Below are positions 1-9,881 of a DNA stretch of 64,000 bases, in pieces (positions within the stretch are counted from its first letter, which is position 1; the number at the start of each line of letters is the position of its first letter). Source of the DNA: an uncultured Marinobacterium sp. (GTDB lineage Bacteria > Pseudomonadota > Gammaproteobacteria > Pseudomonadales > Balneatricaceae); contig CANMWJ010000004.1 of the NCBI GenBank assembly GCA_947501565.1, positions 186,001 through 250,000 of the forward strand, given 5' to 3'. Both the position numbers and the translations under genes were made by a program. The notes beneath the pieces were generated by a model. That model saw only the letters and a program-made list of their open reading frames with translations. It was not told the DNA's origin and did no database searches.

Positions 1-1208
1 ATAAAACCAGCTTCGTTGGGCTGGAGGAACCGCCGTCGGTGCGTTCCTACGATCAGGGCAGCAGTTATCTGCTGATGGCCGATACCTTAGGCACCCTGGA
101 TATCGGTTCACCGGTTTACCATCGCCAGGTGCCTGTGGGGGAAGTAACCGGATACAAACTGCTGGCGGAGCAGGGCAAGGTGCAGATCCGTTTCTTTGTT
201 AAAGCGCCATACAACAGATTGATCCGGCAACACAGTCAGTTCTGGAACGTCAGCGGTTTTGGCGTGAATGTCGGACTGGATGGCGTCGAGCTGGATGTGG
301 GCTCACTCAGCGCGTTGATCGCGGGCGGGATTGAGTTCGATACGCCAACGGAGCTGTTGACTCAGACGGCTCCGGCGGAGCCGGGGCGTGCCTTCCACCT
401 GTTTGCCGATCGTGATGCTGTCAGTGAAGGTGCGATCTCTGTCTCTTATCCCTTTATGCTGCGCTTTAATGGTTCTGTACGTGGCCTAAAAGTGGGCGCG
501 CCGGTGGAGTACCTGGGGATTCAGGTGGGGCAGGTGGAGCATGTCTCGCTGGATTATGACAACGTACCGGGGCGGAACATCAACGTATTGATCGCGATCC
601 AACCGGAGCGTATTCAAGGCGGCGACGTGCCGACTAAAGAGCAGGTGGTGTCTATCCTGACCGAGCTGGTGGAGGAGGGGATGCAGGCACGTCTGAATTC
701 CGGCAGCCTGATTGGTGGCTCTCTTTATGTTGATCTGGTGCCGCATGCCGGTGAACCCGGAAAGATTATCGAATCCGCTACTGGAGACTATCTGGAGCTA
801 CCGACGGCAGAAAGCGAATACAGCCAGATCGCCCGTCAGCTTAGCGAGATTGTTGAGCGGGTACAGACCTTCCCGCTGGAAGAGATCGGCGGCGATCTGA
901 AGGGCAGTCTGAAGGAACTGCGTGTGGTCATTCGTCAGCTGCGTGAGGCTAATCTGGCACAGGATGCCGGCCATATTCTGGATAACCTGCGGATGGCCAC
1001 CAAAGGCCTGGATGGCACGGTGATGCAGGTGGAGCAGACGCTACGCTCGATCGATCAGACGGTGGCGCCGGATTCCGCACTGAGCCATACCCTGACCGAA
1101 GCGCTGGAGGATATCTCCGACGCCGCTAAATCGATGGAACAGCTGACCGACGAGCTGTACCGCTACCCGGACGCTCTGTTGCGCGGTAAAGAGGAGGACG
1201 CTCAATGA
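1..1208 (+). CDS. pqiB: PqiB-like MCE-domain protein, 3' part
   Basis: The reading frame is open from the first base of the window, so the start lies upstream; an in-frame GTG at 39 falls inside conserved sequence and is not a credible start. The roughly 400 visible residues contain two MCE-type repeats (one beginning near YLLMADTLGTLDIGSPV, the next near YPFMLRFNGSVRGLKVGAPV) and a long helical C-terminus. This matches the later part of PqiB, which spans the periplasm and carries lipid between inner and outer membranes. The stop overlaps the start of the pqiC-like lipoprotein gene by 4 bases (ATGA), as in pqiABC operons. A pqiA-like gene would be expected upstream. The family is clear; paralogue identity (PqiB versus YebT/LetB) rests on the pqiC neighbour. 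Confidence 0.9.
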   Translation, partial: KTSFVGLEEPPSVRSYDQGSSYLLMADTLGTLDIGSPVYHRQVPVGEVTGYKLLAEQGKVQIRFFVKAPYNRLIRQHSQFWNVSGFGVNVGLDGVELDVGSLSALIAGGIEFDTPTELLTQTAPAEPGRAFHLFADRDAVSEGAISVSYPFMLRFNGSVRGLKVGAPVEYLGIQVGQVEHVSLDYDNVPGRNINVLIAIQPERIQGGDVPTKEQVVSILTELVEEGMQARLNSGSLIGGSLYVDLVPHAGEPGKIIESATGDYLELPTAESEYSQIARQLSEIVERVQTFPLEEIGGDLKGSLKELRVVIRQLREANLAQDAGHILDNLRMATKGLDGTVMQVEQTLRSIDQTVAPDSALSHTLTEALEDISDAAKSMEQLTDELYRYPDALLRGKEEDAQ

Positions 1209-1798
1209 TTAAACCGCTGATGGGTGCTGTATTCTTGGCGGGTTTGCTGACCGGCTGTGCAGCTCAGCAACCGACCCACTATTACGATCTGAGCACTCAG
1301 GTAAGCCCCGGGCTGGCTACCCTGGATAAAACCGTTACGCTGGGGATCGGGCCGGTTACGTTGCCACAAACTCTGGATCGGCCGGGCATCGTGACCCGTA
1401 AAAATAACACCGGCGTTGCTGTAGCCAGTTTTGAGGTCTGGGCGGGAGAGCTGGAACCGGCGTTTAACCGGGTATTGAGCGACAGCGTCGCGACGCGGCT
1501 ACAGCATGATCAGGTCTGGTCAACGCCCTGGGATAACCGCTTCCGCCCACAGTATCAGGTGCGGGTGTTTGTTGATCGTTTCTCGGGTGAGCTGAACGGA
1601 GATGTGTCTCTGCGGCTGACCTGGTCGTTGTTGGGCGATCACGGACAGCAGCTGATCAGCACCCGCCGTTATCGCCAGACCTTGCCTGCCGAACCGGGCT
1701 ACGCCGGATACGTGCAGACACTGAATCAACTGCTGGCGGATTTCTCCGTCGAAGTCGCAGATACCATCGCCCGAGAGATCCCTGAAGCGGGCAAATAA
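1205..1798 (+). CDS. pqiC: PqiC-like ABC-type transport auxiliary lipoprotein
   Basis: This 197-residue protein begins with a lipoprotein signal whose lipobox LLTGC puts the lipidated cysteine at residue 18. The mature part starts with QQPTHYYDLS and contains the motif LGIGPVTLPQTLDRPGIVTR, typical of the PqiC/YmbA (DUF330) outer-membrane lipoproteins that dock to PqiB. The gene overlaps the end of the pqiB-like gene by 4 bases, so the two are co-translated. Function, inferred from the family: outer-membrane end of an intermembrane lipid transport path. No terminator is obvious; a palindromic repeat lies 38 bases downstream. Confidence 0.88.
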   Translation: MIKPLMGAVFLAGLLTGCAAQQPTHYYDLSTQVSPGLATLDKTVTLGIGPVTLPQTLDRPGIVTRKNNTGVAVASFEVWAGELEPAFNRVLSDSVATRLQHDQVWSTPWDNRFRPQYQVRVFVDRFSGELNGDVSLRLTWSLLGDHGQQLISTRRYRQTLPAEPGYAGYVQTLNQLLADFSVEVADTIAREIPEAGK

Positions 1799-1835
1799 AA
1801 GATCTATCCGGGAGTCGCTCTGCTACTCGGCATTT

Positions 1836-1941
1836 GTAGCTTGGCCATCGCCTCAAGCGATGCCCAACGAATCAGGCATCGGAATCAATCTTTTTCAGCA
1901 CAAGACGCTGTTGGGCAATGCTGCGCATTGGCCAACCTTGT
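1836..1941 (-). repeat. Double-hairpin intergenic repeat, copy 1
   Basis: About 105 bases that match, in reverse orientation and with scattered differences, the 102-base unit repeated three times at 42838-43225. The unit has terminal inverted ends (GTAGGTTGG and CCAACCTAC), inner inverted GCCCAAC/GTTGGGC, and a small hairpin in each half. This copy lies between the convergent pqiC-like and radD genes. A further degenerate half-unit (GTAGGTTGG followed by a GGCG/CGCC hairpin and CCCAAC) seems to follow at about 1961-1996. There is no coding capacity. Confidence 0.85.
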
Positions 1942-2018
1942 ATCTCTGCAAGATGGTTGGCCTGTAGGTTGGCGGCGAGCGCCAGCGACTCCCAACATCA
2001 ATTCCGCCCGAACTTTAC

Positions 2019-3779
2019 TTATCCCAGTTCATTCGCTTTACGGTAGCGCCCTTCGTAATCGAAGATCCGCTCCTTCACACGCCAGTGGTGCCCACTTTTT
2101 CTTGCAACCACAAAATCCGGGGCGCGGAACTGCGCCGTTAATGCGATCACCTCTGCGTTGTTTCTGAACTGTCGGGGAGCAGTGCCGTCGCCAAAGCGGC
2201 GGCCGAACTGCTGATTGAAGATCTTCTGCTGGGCGGCGTTACTGAGATCGAAGCTCTCGGTCAGCTCGGCGCCCTCTTCGTCGTGGTAGGTGATACGCAG
2301 GCGTTCTTTCTGTTCGCTGAAGGTTACGCCCGCACAGCGGATCACCAATGCGTCTTTCAGTTTTAGTGCGGCCTTCAATTGATCATCCGGGTCGATAATC
2401 GCTTCACCACAACTGTGGCAACGTCGGGCGGCGATGTCGTTCTTGGCGTTGCAGTGCGGGCACTCCTTGAAGCGGAAGCGGTAATCACACTGCTGTTTAC
2501 GCCCCAGCTCATCCTCCTCGTAGCCCTGGCAGCGGCGACCGTAATGTTCCATCACGTTGCCTTCATCGTCAGTTTTGCCCCAGAAGATATTGGCAAATTC
2601 ACACTGGGGACAGAACACCTGCACCGGTTCACTGTCAGGATTCGGCTTAGGTTGTCCTACTTCCGGATAGAAAAGATCGAAGCCGTTACCGGCATAATCG
2701 ATCACTTTACACTCGGTTTTTCCCGGTGATAAACGCAAACCTCGGCCGATGATCTGCTGATAGAGGCTGACTGACTGGGTAGGACGCAGTATCGCGATCA
2801 GATCCACATGGGGCGCATCGAAACCGGTGGTGAGTACCGCCACGTTGACCAGAAACTTCAGCTGTTTGTTCTTAAACTGCTGGATCAGCAGGTCGCGCTC
2901 AGGCGCGGGTGTCGCCCCGGTCACCAGTGCCGTCTGGTCGGTTGGCAGATATCCGGCTATCTCGCGGGCGTGCTCGACGGTGGCGGCAAAAATCATCACG
3001 CCCTCGCAGGTTTCAGCTTTCTCCTCGATCTGCTCGCAGATAGCGCGAGTTACGCGGGGATGGCGCACCAGTAGCTGATTAACGGCGGCGTCGCTGTATT
3101 CTCCCCAGCGGTTCTGTTCCAGCGCGGAGAAGTCGTACTCGGCGATCGGCGCATCTGTCAGGTTGGGCGGCGTGAGAAAACCCTTGTTGATCATGTAGCG
3201 TAGGGGCAGCTCGTAGATGCAGTGCTGAAACGGCGGCCGTTTGCCCTGCTCGTCGCTGCCGCCACGCACGTAACCGTGGTAGTGGTAGCGGTAGATCCAA
3301 CCCATCCCCAGTCGGTAGGGCGTAGCAGTCAGGCCCAGTACCTTCAGGCCACTGTTGTGTTTTTTCAGTTGCGCGATGATCTGGCCGTACTGGCTGTTCT
3401 CGTCATCGGAGATACGGTGGCACTCGTCGACGATCAGCAGGGAGTACTCTTCGCGGAAGTCATCCAGATTGCGCGAAACCGACTGCACGCTGGCGAAGGT
3501 GACCTGATGTTCAGTGCTTTTTTGCTTGAGGCCCGCAGAGTAGATACTGGCTTTGAGGCCGTAGGCTTCATATTTGGCGTGATTCTGCTCAACCAACTCT
3601 TTAACGTGGGCCAACACCAGTATCTTACGGCGGGCGATACGGCCCAGTTCGGCGATCACCAGGCTTTTACCTGCGCCGGTGGGTAGCACGATAACGGCGG
3701 CATCGTTGCTTTTGCGGAAGTGGCGCAGGGTGGCATCAACAGCATCGCGCTGGTAATCGCGCAGTGTAAAAGCGCTCAT
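2019..3779 (-). CDS. radD: DNA repair helicase RadD (YejH family)
   Basis: A 586-residue superfamily 2 helicase. I chose the ATG at 3779 because the family motif [14 protein letters not shown] begins at once, and the length then equals that of E. coli RadD as I recall it; the longer frame to 3902 would overlap the upstream gene. Visible motifs: Walker A PTGAGKS (33-39), DECH box in [21 protein letters not shown], and motif [11 protein letters not shown]. Cysteine pairs in the C-terminal third (CPQC, CPHC, CHSC) form the zinc-binding part, followed by [15 protein letters not shown]. RadD is known to help repair and tolerate DNA damage alongside RecA. The start lies 1 base after the stop of the glycosyltransferase gene, so the two are probably co-transcribed. 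Confidence 0.93.
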   Translation of the reverse strand: MSAFTLRDYQRDAVDATLRHFRKSNDAAVIVLPTGAGKSLVIAELGRIARRKILVLAHVKELVEQNHAKYEAYGLKASIYSAGLKQKSTEHQVTFASVQSVSRNLDDFREEYSLLIVDECHRISDDENSQYGQIIAQLKKHNSGLKVLGLTATPYRLGMGWIYRYHYHGYVRGGSDEQGKRPPFQHCIYELPLRYMINKGFLTPPNLTDAPIAEYDFSALEQNRWGEYSDAAVNQLLVRHPRVTRAICEQIEEKAETCEGVMIFAATVEHAREIAGYLPTDQTALVTGATPAPERDLLIQQFKNKQLKFLVNVAVLTTGFDAPHVDLIAILRPTQSVSLYQQIIGRGLRLSPGKTECKVIDYAGNGFDLFYPEVGQPKPNPDSEPVQVFCPQCEFANIFWGKTDDEGNVMEHYGRRCQGYEEDELGRKQQCDYRFRFKECPHCNAKNDIAARRCHSCGEAIIDPDDQLKAALKLKDALVIRCAGVTFSEQKERLRITYHDEEGAELTESFDLSNAAQQKIFNQQFGRRFGDGTAPRQFRNNAEVIALTAQFRAPDFVVARKSGHHWRVKERIFDYEGRYRKANELG

Positions 3780-3780
3780 C

Positions 3781-5052
3781 TCAGTGTTCGGTTTCCAGCG
3801 AGCCTTCGTTATCCTGCTGCAGTTTGGCAAGCTTGGTCTTGGCTTCGATCCACTGGGACATAAACTGCGTGCTGCGATGGTTGTGATGGCGCAGCATGGC
3901 ACCGGTGAAGTTGCGCAGTCGGTGTTGCGGCAGATCGCTGCGCAGCTGTTCGATACGTGCGATCAGCCCCTCGGCCAGTGGAGCGCGGTCGTACACGGTG
4001 CGAACGATGTTAAATCCGTTGTTCTGGTAGTGATGCCAGAGTGTCTCATCCTGGTAGAGCGAGACAGCAGCGTCGGCGATCTGTTTGGCGTTATCCTCCA
4101 CCACACCCGCCCAGGGCAGGCCGCCGCTCATCGCTTCACAGCCGATCGACGTGGTCACGTTGGGCGTGCCGTTGATCATCGCTTCAACCAGTTTGCCTTT
4201 GATACCGGCACCAAAGCGAATCGGTGCTAGGCAGATGCGGGCGCTGCGCATCACCGCGTTGGCGTCCTCTGCCCAACCCAACACCTTAAAACCCTCCTTG
4301 TCGTTATGCAGGGCGGTGGCTTTCGGCGGCGGGTAGGCGCCGTAGATATGCATCTCGGCATCCGGCAATTGTTTGCGGATCAGCGGCCAGATCTGCTGCT
4401 TCAGCCAGAGTACCGCATCCCAGTTGGGAGCATGGCGGAAATTTCCGATGCTGATAAAGTGTGCCCGCTCGTCGAAACCGGGCAGATTCTGATCCAGACG
4501 TGCCGGATCAAGCATAAAGGGCAGGTGATGCAGCAGCTCCTCGGCCACACCAAACTGACCGGTTAGCAGTTGCTGTTCGTAGTCGGAAATCATCAGGGTG
4601 AGGTCGGAGCGGAAGATCGCTGCGACCTCCCGTTGTGCCATCTCACCGAACAGATCGCTCTGTATCAGATCGCGTTTTTGTTTCAGCGCTTTATGACGGG
4701 CGTTTCGCAGGAAGTGCAGGTCTTCCGTGTCCAGCACACGTAACGCTTCCGGACATTGTTGCTCCACACGCCAGCCAAACTGCTCCTCCATCATGAAACG
4801 GTCAAACAGCACGATGTCAGGCTCCAGACCGGCGATATAGCGGTCAAAACTGTCGCTGTTCAGCTCGATACTCACGGCGTCAATGTTGAGGGCGGCGAGA
4901 TCTTCCATATGGGGGCTGAGCGCGGCCGGACTGGCGAAAGTTACCTGCCAGCCTTGTGTCTGGAAGCAGTGGATCAGCTCCATCATATGGCTGCCAGCGG
5001 CAGAGGAGCGTGGTTCGGGCCAGACGTAGCCGATGATCAGCACTTTGGTCAT
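3781..5052 (-). CDS. Glycosyltransferase family 1/4-type protein
   Basis: A 423-residue cytoplasmic protein with a GT-B layout. The N-terminus [20 protein letters not shown] fits the first Rossmann fold of GT4-like enzymes. The second half carries the nucleotide-sugar-binding type sequence ([19 protein letters not shown], then [20 protein letters not shown]). [10 protein letters not shown] with the later EAMSGG is the usual E-x7-E-like donor region. No membrane segment is seen. Donor and acceptor cannot be told from sequence, and no surface-polysaccharide cluster surrounds the gene; it is paired only with radD, which starts 1 base downstream. Confidence 0.8.
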   Translation of the reverse strand: MTKVLIIGYVWPEPRSSAAGSHMMELIHCFQTQGWQVTFASPAALSPHMEDLAALNIDAVSIELNSDSFDRYIAGLEPDIVLFDRFMMEEQFGWRVEQQCPEALRVLDTEDLHFLRNARHKALKQKRDLIQSDLFGEMAQREVAAIFRSDLTLMISDYEQQLLTGQFGVAEELLHHLPFMLDPARLDQNLPGFDERAHFISIGNFRHAPNWDAVLWLKQQIWPLIRKQLPDAEMHIYGAYPPPKATALHNDKEGFKVLGWAEDANAVMRSARICLAPIRFGAGIKGKLVEAMINGTPNVTTSIGCEAMSGGLPWAGVVEDNAKQIADAAVSLYQDETLWHHYQNNGFNIVRTVYDRAPLAEGLIARIEQLRSDLPQHRLRNFTGAMLRHHNHRSTQFMSQWIEAKTKLAKLQQDNEGSLETEH

Positions 5053-5118
5053 GTGGGAGGGTATCCGTAGTACAGCATTTCCGATTAATAGCGCAGTTTA
5101 TCTAGACCGGGCACAAAT

Positions 5119-5141
5119 AAAAAGGCAGCCCGGGGGCTGCC
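5119..5141 (-). terminator. Rho-independent terminator
   Basis: Stem GGCAGCC/GGCTGCC (5124-5130 and 5135-5141) with a 4-base loop. On the minus strand it is followed by TTTTTATTT. It lies about 30 bases after the stop of the 5173-5970 gene. Confidence 0.85.
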
Positions 5142-5172
5142 TGAAAGTGCTGATTCTCTGGGGGGAGGTTAA

Positions 5173-5970
5173 TCAGGCGTCCAGCATGCTGTACAGGGTG
5201 TTGCGGTTGGCGTCGAGCTGCTCTTTCTCTGCGTCGTCCGCTTCCTGGTAGCGGATATCGTTCTCTACCAGGCTGTCGATAATCTGTTCCTGCAGTGAGG
5301 CCAGTTGATCTACGAAACCCAGGGCCGGAGATTCACGCTGCTGGTTGAGCATACCCAACATATGACCCAGCTTACGACCGCCGTGAGGTTCGCTGGCGTC
5401 TGCAACAGACTGGTACGCTGCCGCAGCGGTGTACTGTTCGCTACGGCTCATGTGCAGTTCCATGGAACCCAGCTGTGAGGTATCCATGCGATATTCGGAA
5501 GCACGTTCAAACGCAGCCTGTACATCGCCACCGAAGAAGTCGTCGGCGATCAGGCTCACGTCCTGAATCAGGTTATGGATCGCGTCCAGTTCGTCTTCGT
5601 TCAGATCACCTTCCACACTGAACTGGAACTGGTTGCTTTCAGCACGGCTGATATTGAACACCGCAGCGGAGTTGCCGCGACCATCGGAGGTGGCGCCCAA
5701 ACTGGCTTCAAACGCACTGGCGTGGTTGAAGTTGATGGTTACCTTGTCGCCCTCTTTAGTGGTCAGGTCCAGAGAGAAGCTTTCTGCCTTGGCATAACGC
5801 TCCGCAGCAGCGAGGGAAACCCCGCCCACTGGCGGTGCCGGAAAGTCAAAAGGTCGTGCAGCTGCCTTATCAGATTTGGACTCCGGCGCGCCAGCAAAAT
5901 CGGACGCACCACCAAGCGGCGATCCCAGCCCACTACCGAACAGATTCCCATTTAAAATTGATTCAAGCAT
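5173..5970 (-). CDS. Uncharacterised acidic protein, 265 aa
   Basis: I do not recognise a named function. The protein is soluble and acidic with no signal peptide. Residues 1-55 are low-complexity and rich in Gly, Ser, Ala and Pro. A middle part follows with FSLDLTTKEGDKVTINFNHA and NQFQFSVEGDLNEDELDAI, then a helical C-terminus ending LDANRNTLYSMLDA. The middle resembles conserved domains of unknown function in marine gammaproteobacterial proteins (possibly DUF5610-like; recalled, not checked). It is a single-gene unit with its own terminator. Frame length, the terminator and sensible codon use support a real gene. Confidence 0.7.
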   Translation of the reverse strand: MLESILNGNLFGSGLGSPLGGASDFAGAPESKSDKAAARPFDFPAPPVGGVSLAAAERYAKAESFSLDLTTKEGDKVTINFNHASAFEASLGATSDGRGNSAAVFNISRAESNQFQFSVEGDLNEDELDAIHNLIQDVSLIADDFFGGDVQAAFERASEYRMDTSQLGSMELHMSRSEQYTAAAAYQSVADASEPHGGRKLGHMLGMLNQQRESPALGFVDQLASLQEQIIDSLVENDIRYQEADDAEKEQLDANRNTLYSMLDA

Positions 5971-6036
5971 TGTCTACACCACTGTTTAGTCAGTGAAGAA
6001 AGCTATCGGCGGGACAGGGAATTAGTTGAGTGCTTT

Positions 6037-6345
6037 TTACTCAGTTTTTTCGCTGGGGATCTCCAGTACTGACTCCAGCAGCGCCAGGTTTTCGGCTACC
6101 CACTTAGGGTCAATCGGTCCCCAGTTCTCCATACGATAGAAACCGGCATTATTGCGGCCACCCTCCTGTTGTTCGAAGCAGCACTGGATGCCGATATCCG
6201 AGAGGTCTTTCAGGGTGTCCTGAATAGTACGACGGGGCATGCCCGTGAGCTTCTGCAGGGCGGTCACATTGAGGCTTTCCCGACTGATCAGGAAGGACAG
6301 ATAGAGTTTACGAAAGAAGGCGCGCTGTTGTTTGCTGACGCTCAT
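6037..6345 (-). CDS. Small winged-helix DNA-binding protein
   Basis: A 102-residue protein whose first two-thirds form a likely winged helix-turn-helix: LNVTALQKLTGMPRRTIQDT is a helix-turn-helix with a recognition helix, followed by a wing around CCFEQQEGGRNNAGFYRM. Its start overlaps the stop of the Kef-type antiporter gene by 4 bases (6342-6345), so it is translationally coupled to it. It may regulate the antiporter or the operon; this is inferred from position only. Homologues that I recall are annotated only as helix-turn-helix proteins. Confidence 0.75.
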   Translation of the reverse strand: MSVSKQQRAFFRKLYLSFLISRESLNVTALQKLTGMPRRTIQDTLKDLSDIGIQCCFEQQEGGRNNAGFYRMENWGPIDPKWVAENLALLESVLEIPSEKTE

Positions 6346-8360
6346 GGTTTCTCCCCTGGTGAATAGTGAAAACGTCGCCCACCTAACAGGTAGGCCTCTG
6401 CAGTCTCGACGTCGCGAGCGCTGCCACGCAATACGATGATATCGCCGGATTTCAGCTGCAGCGTGTCCGGTGGATGGTGTCTGGATCTGTTATCGCGGCG
6501 GATCGATTCCACGTCAACACCCAGGCTGCCGAGATTCAGGTCAGCCAGTACTTTATCGACGGCAAACGACTGGTCACTGAGGGGCACAGCATGCAGGAGC
6601 AGGCTGGGTGCGCCTTTGGCGTCTGTTTTACGCGAACGCAGGCCGTGGTAGTAGCCATGTAATAACTGGTAACGTTCGGCGCGCACGCGATTGATGCTGT
6701 TTTCAATCTCGTCGCTGGAGATATCAAGCAGTGTCAGCACGTGTGATACCAGCATCAGACTGCCCTCCAGCGCTTCCGGGATTACCTCGGTGACCCCCAG
6801 ATCCTGCAGCGCCTGCAAACCGCTGTCATCTTTAGTACGTACCAGTACCGGGATATCCCGAAAACGTTTGCGTAATTTGCGCACGGCACTGAGCGATACG
6901 TCATATTCAGGGAAGGTCAGGATCAGCAAGCGGGCGCGATTGGCGCCGAGTGCTTCCAGCAGGTCGGTCTGGCGACAGTCACCGTAGAAGATCTGCTCAC
7001 CGGCCAGACCCGCTTCCCGCACGCGCACCGGATCGGAATCGATCACCACGTAGGGGATATGCAGCGGGTCCAGAAAACGGGTGAGGATCTGGCCGACACG
7101 ACCGTATCCACAGATAAGCACGTGGTCGTCCAGCTCCCGGCCGTACTCTTCGAGAGCATGAGGTGACATGGGTTCGATCTGTTGGTTGTTGCCTTTAGGA
7201 CGCTTAAATATTGTCCGGCTGACCTTCTCGCCACTGCTGATCAGTACCGGTGTCAGTATCATGGTCACAATAATTGTGGCGACAACGACCGCATTCAGCT
7301 CGGCATCCAGCAACTGATGGCTGAAGGCCAGTGCCAGCAGGGCGAAGCCGAATTCGCCGCCCTGACTCAGGCAGAGTCCGGCACGCAGTGCTTCCCCCTT
7401 GTCGGTGTGGAGCGGGAAGGCGCTGATAAAGACGGTCAGTGTTTTCAGGATTAACAGGGCAACCGAAGCCAACAGGATCCAGTACCAGTGCTCGAGCAGC
7501 GCGTTGAGATCCAGTTGGGTACCCACCGAAACAAAAAACAGGCCTAGTAACAGATCGCGGAAGGGGCGGATATCGGCTTCCAGCTGATGCTTGTAGTGAC
7601 TTTCTCCCAGCATCATGCCCGCCAGGAATCCACCCAACGCCATGGACAAGCCTGCTGCGTGGGTGAGCCAGGCCGCAGCGAGTGCGGCGACCAGGCTGGT
7701 GAGCACAAAGAGTTCTGCTGAGCGGGAGTGAGCCACTTCATGGAACAACAGCGGCAGGATGGTACGACCGAATACCAGCAGCACCACCAACAGGAATCCA
7801 CCCTCAAGCAGTGCCAGAATCAGCTGATCGGAGTCGACGTTCTGACCGCCCTGCAGGGTGGGAATCAGAATCAGGAAAAAGACCGCCGCCAGATCCTGAA
7901 ACAGCAGGATACCCAGCGAGATACGGCCGTGGGGTTGCTCCAGCTCGTTCTGGCGGATCAGTTCACGGGTGACCAGCGCTGTGGAGGAGAGCGCCAAAGC
8001 GCCCGCGACCACCAGTGCCGTGGTGAAATCCAGACCCACGAGCAGCGATATGGCGACCAGCGCTGCCGAGGTGATCACTACCTGCAGGCTGCCCATCCCC
8101 AGCACGACTTTGCGCATCGCCAGCATGCGGGGCAGGGAAAACTCGAGGCCCAGCATAAACAGCAGGAACACAACACCCAGTTCGCTCAGCAGGTGGATGG
8201 TCGGGGAGTTTTCCACGATGCCCAGCACGGAGGGGCCGAGGCTGAGACCGACGAATATATAGGCCAGAATAGGCGGCAACTGGATTCGGCGAAAGATCGC
8301 AATGGCCAGTACCGCAGCGCCCAGAATCACTATGAATTGTTCGAAGAAGCCTGTGCTCAT
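6342..8360 (-). CDS. Kef-type monovalent cation:proton antiporter (CPA2)
   Basis: A 672-residue inner-membrane protein. Residues 1-380 hold about twelve hydrophobic helices typical of CPA2 exchangers, starting with FRRIQLPPILAYIFVGLSLG and including SLSMALGGFLAGMMLGES and LSQGGEFGFALLALA. A TrkA-N (RCK) domain follows with the dinucleotide-binding motif HVLICGYGRVGQ, and a TrkA-C domain ends the protein (LKSGDIIVLRGSARDVETAE). Family role: K+ or Na+ efflux in exchange for protons, gated by nucleotide or ligand binding to the RCK domain. No KefF/KefG ancillary gene is adjacent, so I do not assign kefB or kefC. The downstream HTH gene overlaps it by 4 bases. Confidence 0.9.
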   Translation of the reverse strand: MSTGFFEQFIVILGAAVLAIAIFRRIQLPPILAYIFVGLSLGPSVLGIVENSPTIHLLSELGVVFLLFMLGLEFSLPRMLAMRKVVLGMGSLQVVITSAALVAISLLVGLDFTTALVVAGALALSSTALVTRELIRQNELEQPHGRISLGILLFQDLAAVFFLILIPTLQGGQNVDSDQLILALLEGGFLLVVLLVFGRTILPLLFHEVAHSRSAELFVLTSLVAALAAAWLTHAAGLSMALGGFLAGMMLGESHYKHQLEADIRPFRDLLLGLFFVSVGTQLDLNALLEHWYWILLASVALLILKTLTVFISAFPLHTDKGEALRAGLCLSQGGEFGFALLALAFSHQLLDAELNAVVVATIIVTMILTPVLISSGEKVSRTIFKRPKGNNQQIEPMSPHALEEYGRELDDHVLICGYGRVGQILTRFLDPLHIPYVVIDSDPVRVREAGLAGEQIFYGDCRQTDLLEALGANRARLLILTFPEYDVSLSAVRKLRKRFRDIPVLVRTKDDSGLQALQDLGVTEVIPEALEGSLMLVSHVLTLLDISSDEIENSINRVRAERYQLLHGYYHGLRSRKTDAKGAPSLLLHAVPLSDQSFAVDKVLADLNLGSLGVDVESIRRDNRSRHHPPDTLQLKSGDIIVLRGSARDVETAEAYLLGGRRFHYSPGEKP

Positions 8361-8439
8361 AGGCTACCCGTTGTCCTCTGCAGAGACCGTTAATTTGATG
8401 CTAGAACGGTGTTGTCCGCGTTTCCTTGACCTGAATACA

Positions 8440-8462
8440 ACAAAGGCTCCGCGGGGGAGCCT
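8440..8462 (-). terminator. Terminator-like hairpin after the DUF2058 gene
   Basis: AGGCTCC/GGAGCCT stem (8444-8450 and 8456-8462) with a 5-base loop. On the minus strand it is followed by TTGTTGTATT, a weak U-tract. Confidence 0.65.
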
Positions 8463-8476
8463 CTGAGGGTACAGTT

Positions 8477-9028
8477 TTACCACATAAGATCGTCGGGGAT
8501 CTTGTAGTCCGCGTACGGATCGTCTTCGTCCGGTTCCTCTTCCGGCTCAATGCGGATCACCATCTCCGGCAGACGACTTTCGATCTTCTCGGCCATCTTA
8601 TCCGGGATCAGGCGGTGGCTCTCTTCCAGAATTGCGATCGCCAGCTGGCCACGAATCAGCTGATTCTGCAGCTCAGTTGTGACGTAGATCTTCTTGATCT
8701 TCTTCTCCTGCACGAAGTTGTAAGGTACTTCGGCGTCCTTTGGAATCTCAATCGCGTGGCGTTTGATGATATCGCGTACTTCCGCCGCCAGCGCTTTCTG
8801 AGCACGTTCGGCATCGCGCTGTTTGTTCAGCTCCAGGTCGCGTTGCTGCTTCTCTTTACGCTGCTGTTCCAGTACGTCCTGCGTGTTGTCGGTTTCGACT
8901 TCGCGACCTGACTTACGCGCCTGCTTAGCTTTCTTCGCGCTCTGACGTTTCTGCTGTTTCGCCTGCTTGGCTTTTTTCTGATCAACTACGCCCATCTTGA
9001 GCAGTTGATCCTGTAGTGATCCTGCCAT
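8477..9028 (-). CDS. DUF2058 (YaiL-family) protein
   Basis: I chose the ATG at 9028, giving MAGSLQDQLLKMGVVDQKKA, because the family starts in this way and the purine-rich stretch GGGAAGAGA sits just upstream; an ATG eight codons earlier (9052) is possible. The N-terminal half is very rich in Lys, Arg, Gln and Glu and probably forms a long charged helix (AKQAKQQKRQSAKKAKQARK). The C-terminal half is a compact domain with VPYNFVQEKKIKKIYVT. YaiL-family proteins have no settled function; the basic helix suggests nucleic-acid or ribosome contact, as inference only. Confidence 0.85.
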   Translation of the reverse strand: MAGSLQDQLLKMGVVDQKKAKQAKQQKRQSAKKAKQARKSGREVETDNTQDVLEQQRKEKQQRDLELNKQRDAERAQKALAAEVRDIIKRHAIEIPKDAEVPYNFVQEKKIKKIYVTTELQNQLIRGQLAIAILEESHRLIPDKMAEKIESRLPEMVIRIEPEEEPDEDDPYADYKIPDDLMW

Positions 9029-9086
9029 TGAAGGTCTCTTCCCAATGTTCAAAATTGTGCGAACTATAGCATAAAGAGGTGTGGGC

Positions 9087-9722
9087 TCAGAGAAAGTTCA
9101 TCTGCTGAAAGGTTTCCGCCGTCAGCATCGCCAGCAAGCCACTCATAAAGATCGCATCCATGATGCCGCCTCCGCCGATAAACACCGTCTGGTTACTGAG
9201 CTGGGTGAGTTTCTTCAGCTGAGGCAGGTGTAACAGATCACCGCCGATCAGGGTGCCGAGCACTGCCGCTGAGTATGCCAGCACCAGATAGTTCTCCTGA
9301 TCAAGCACCAGTGCGCCCAAGGCAGCGGCGATTACCGCGCCAAACAGGTAGATCACCATCCCTTTCTTTTTATCCATACGAGTCATGGGATAGACCACCG
9401 CAGTGACCACTGCAGTCAGCAGCAGCACGTGTTGTGGAGAGGGCGACTGGAGGCTGGAAAAGAACAGCAAAAACACCAATGGCACCACCGCGCCACCGAG
9501 GTTAATCCCCAATCGGATCGGTTTGCTGTGGGGTTCGCCATTGCGGGCTTTAAAGGAAAAAAGCTGCAGCCCCAACAGGCTGCCAAATGTGGCGAGGGCC
9601 ATACCGACCGCCAGTTCCTTTTGATCGATCTGTAACTTGTCGATTACGCTGCTCAGGCTGCCAAGCTTGTCAAAAATCGCAAAAATTACCAGGATCGCGA
9701 GTGCGTTCAGATATCGCGCCAT
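9087..9722 (-). CDS. DUF1614-type inner-membrane protein
   Basis: A 211-residue polytopic membrane protein with about six hydrophobic segments. It has short charged loops (RMDKKKG) and a C-terminal signature VFIGGGGIMDAIFMSGLLA that resembles DUF1614 proteins (GGxGxxDGIFLxG). No catalytic motif is visible and the function is unknown. It is on the same strand as the DUF2058 gene 58 bases downstream and may share a transcript with it. Confidence 0.7.
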   Translation of the reverse strand: MARYLNALAILVIFAIFDKLGSLSSVIDKLQIDQKELAVGMALATFGSLLGLQLFSFKARNGEPHSKPIRLGINLGGAVVPLVFLLFFSSLQSPSPQHVLLLTAVVTAVVYPMTRMDKKKGMVIYLFGAVIAAALGALVLDQENYLVLAYSAAVLGTLIGGDLLHLPQLKKLTQLSNQTVFIGGGGIMDAIFMSGLLAMLTAETFQQMNFL

Positions 9723-9881
9723 AGGTACACCGCGCTTTGCCAGAGATGTAACAAGTATAGATTGTGTTGCTAAAACAGTGAGTTCGACTGAATTCAGGGT
9801 GTACTGGGCACTTAGGAGATAGCCGGTAGCGGTGGTAGAGTGAGGCAGATCAGTCGTCTGCCGTTTGAAAGGGGAAAGGGA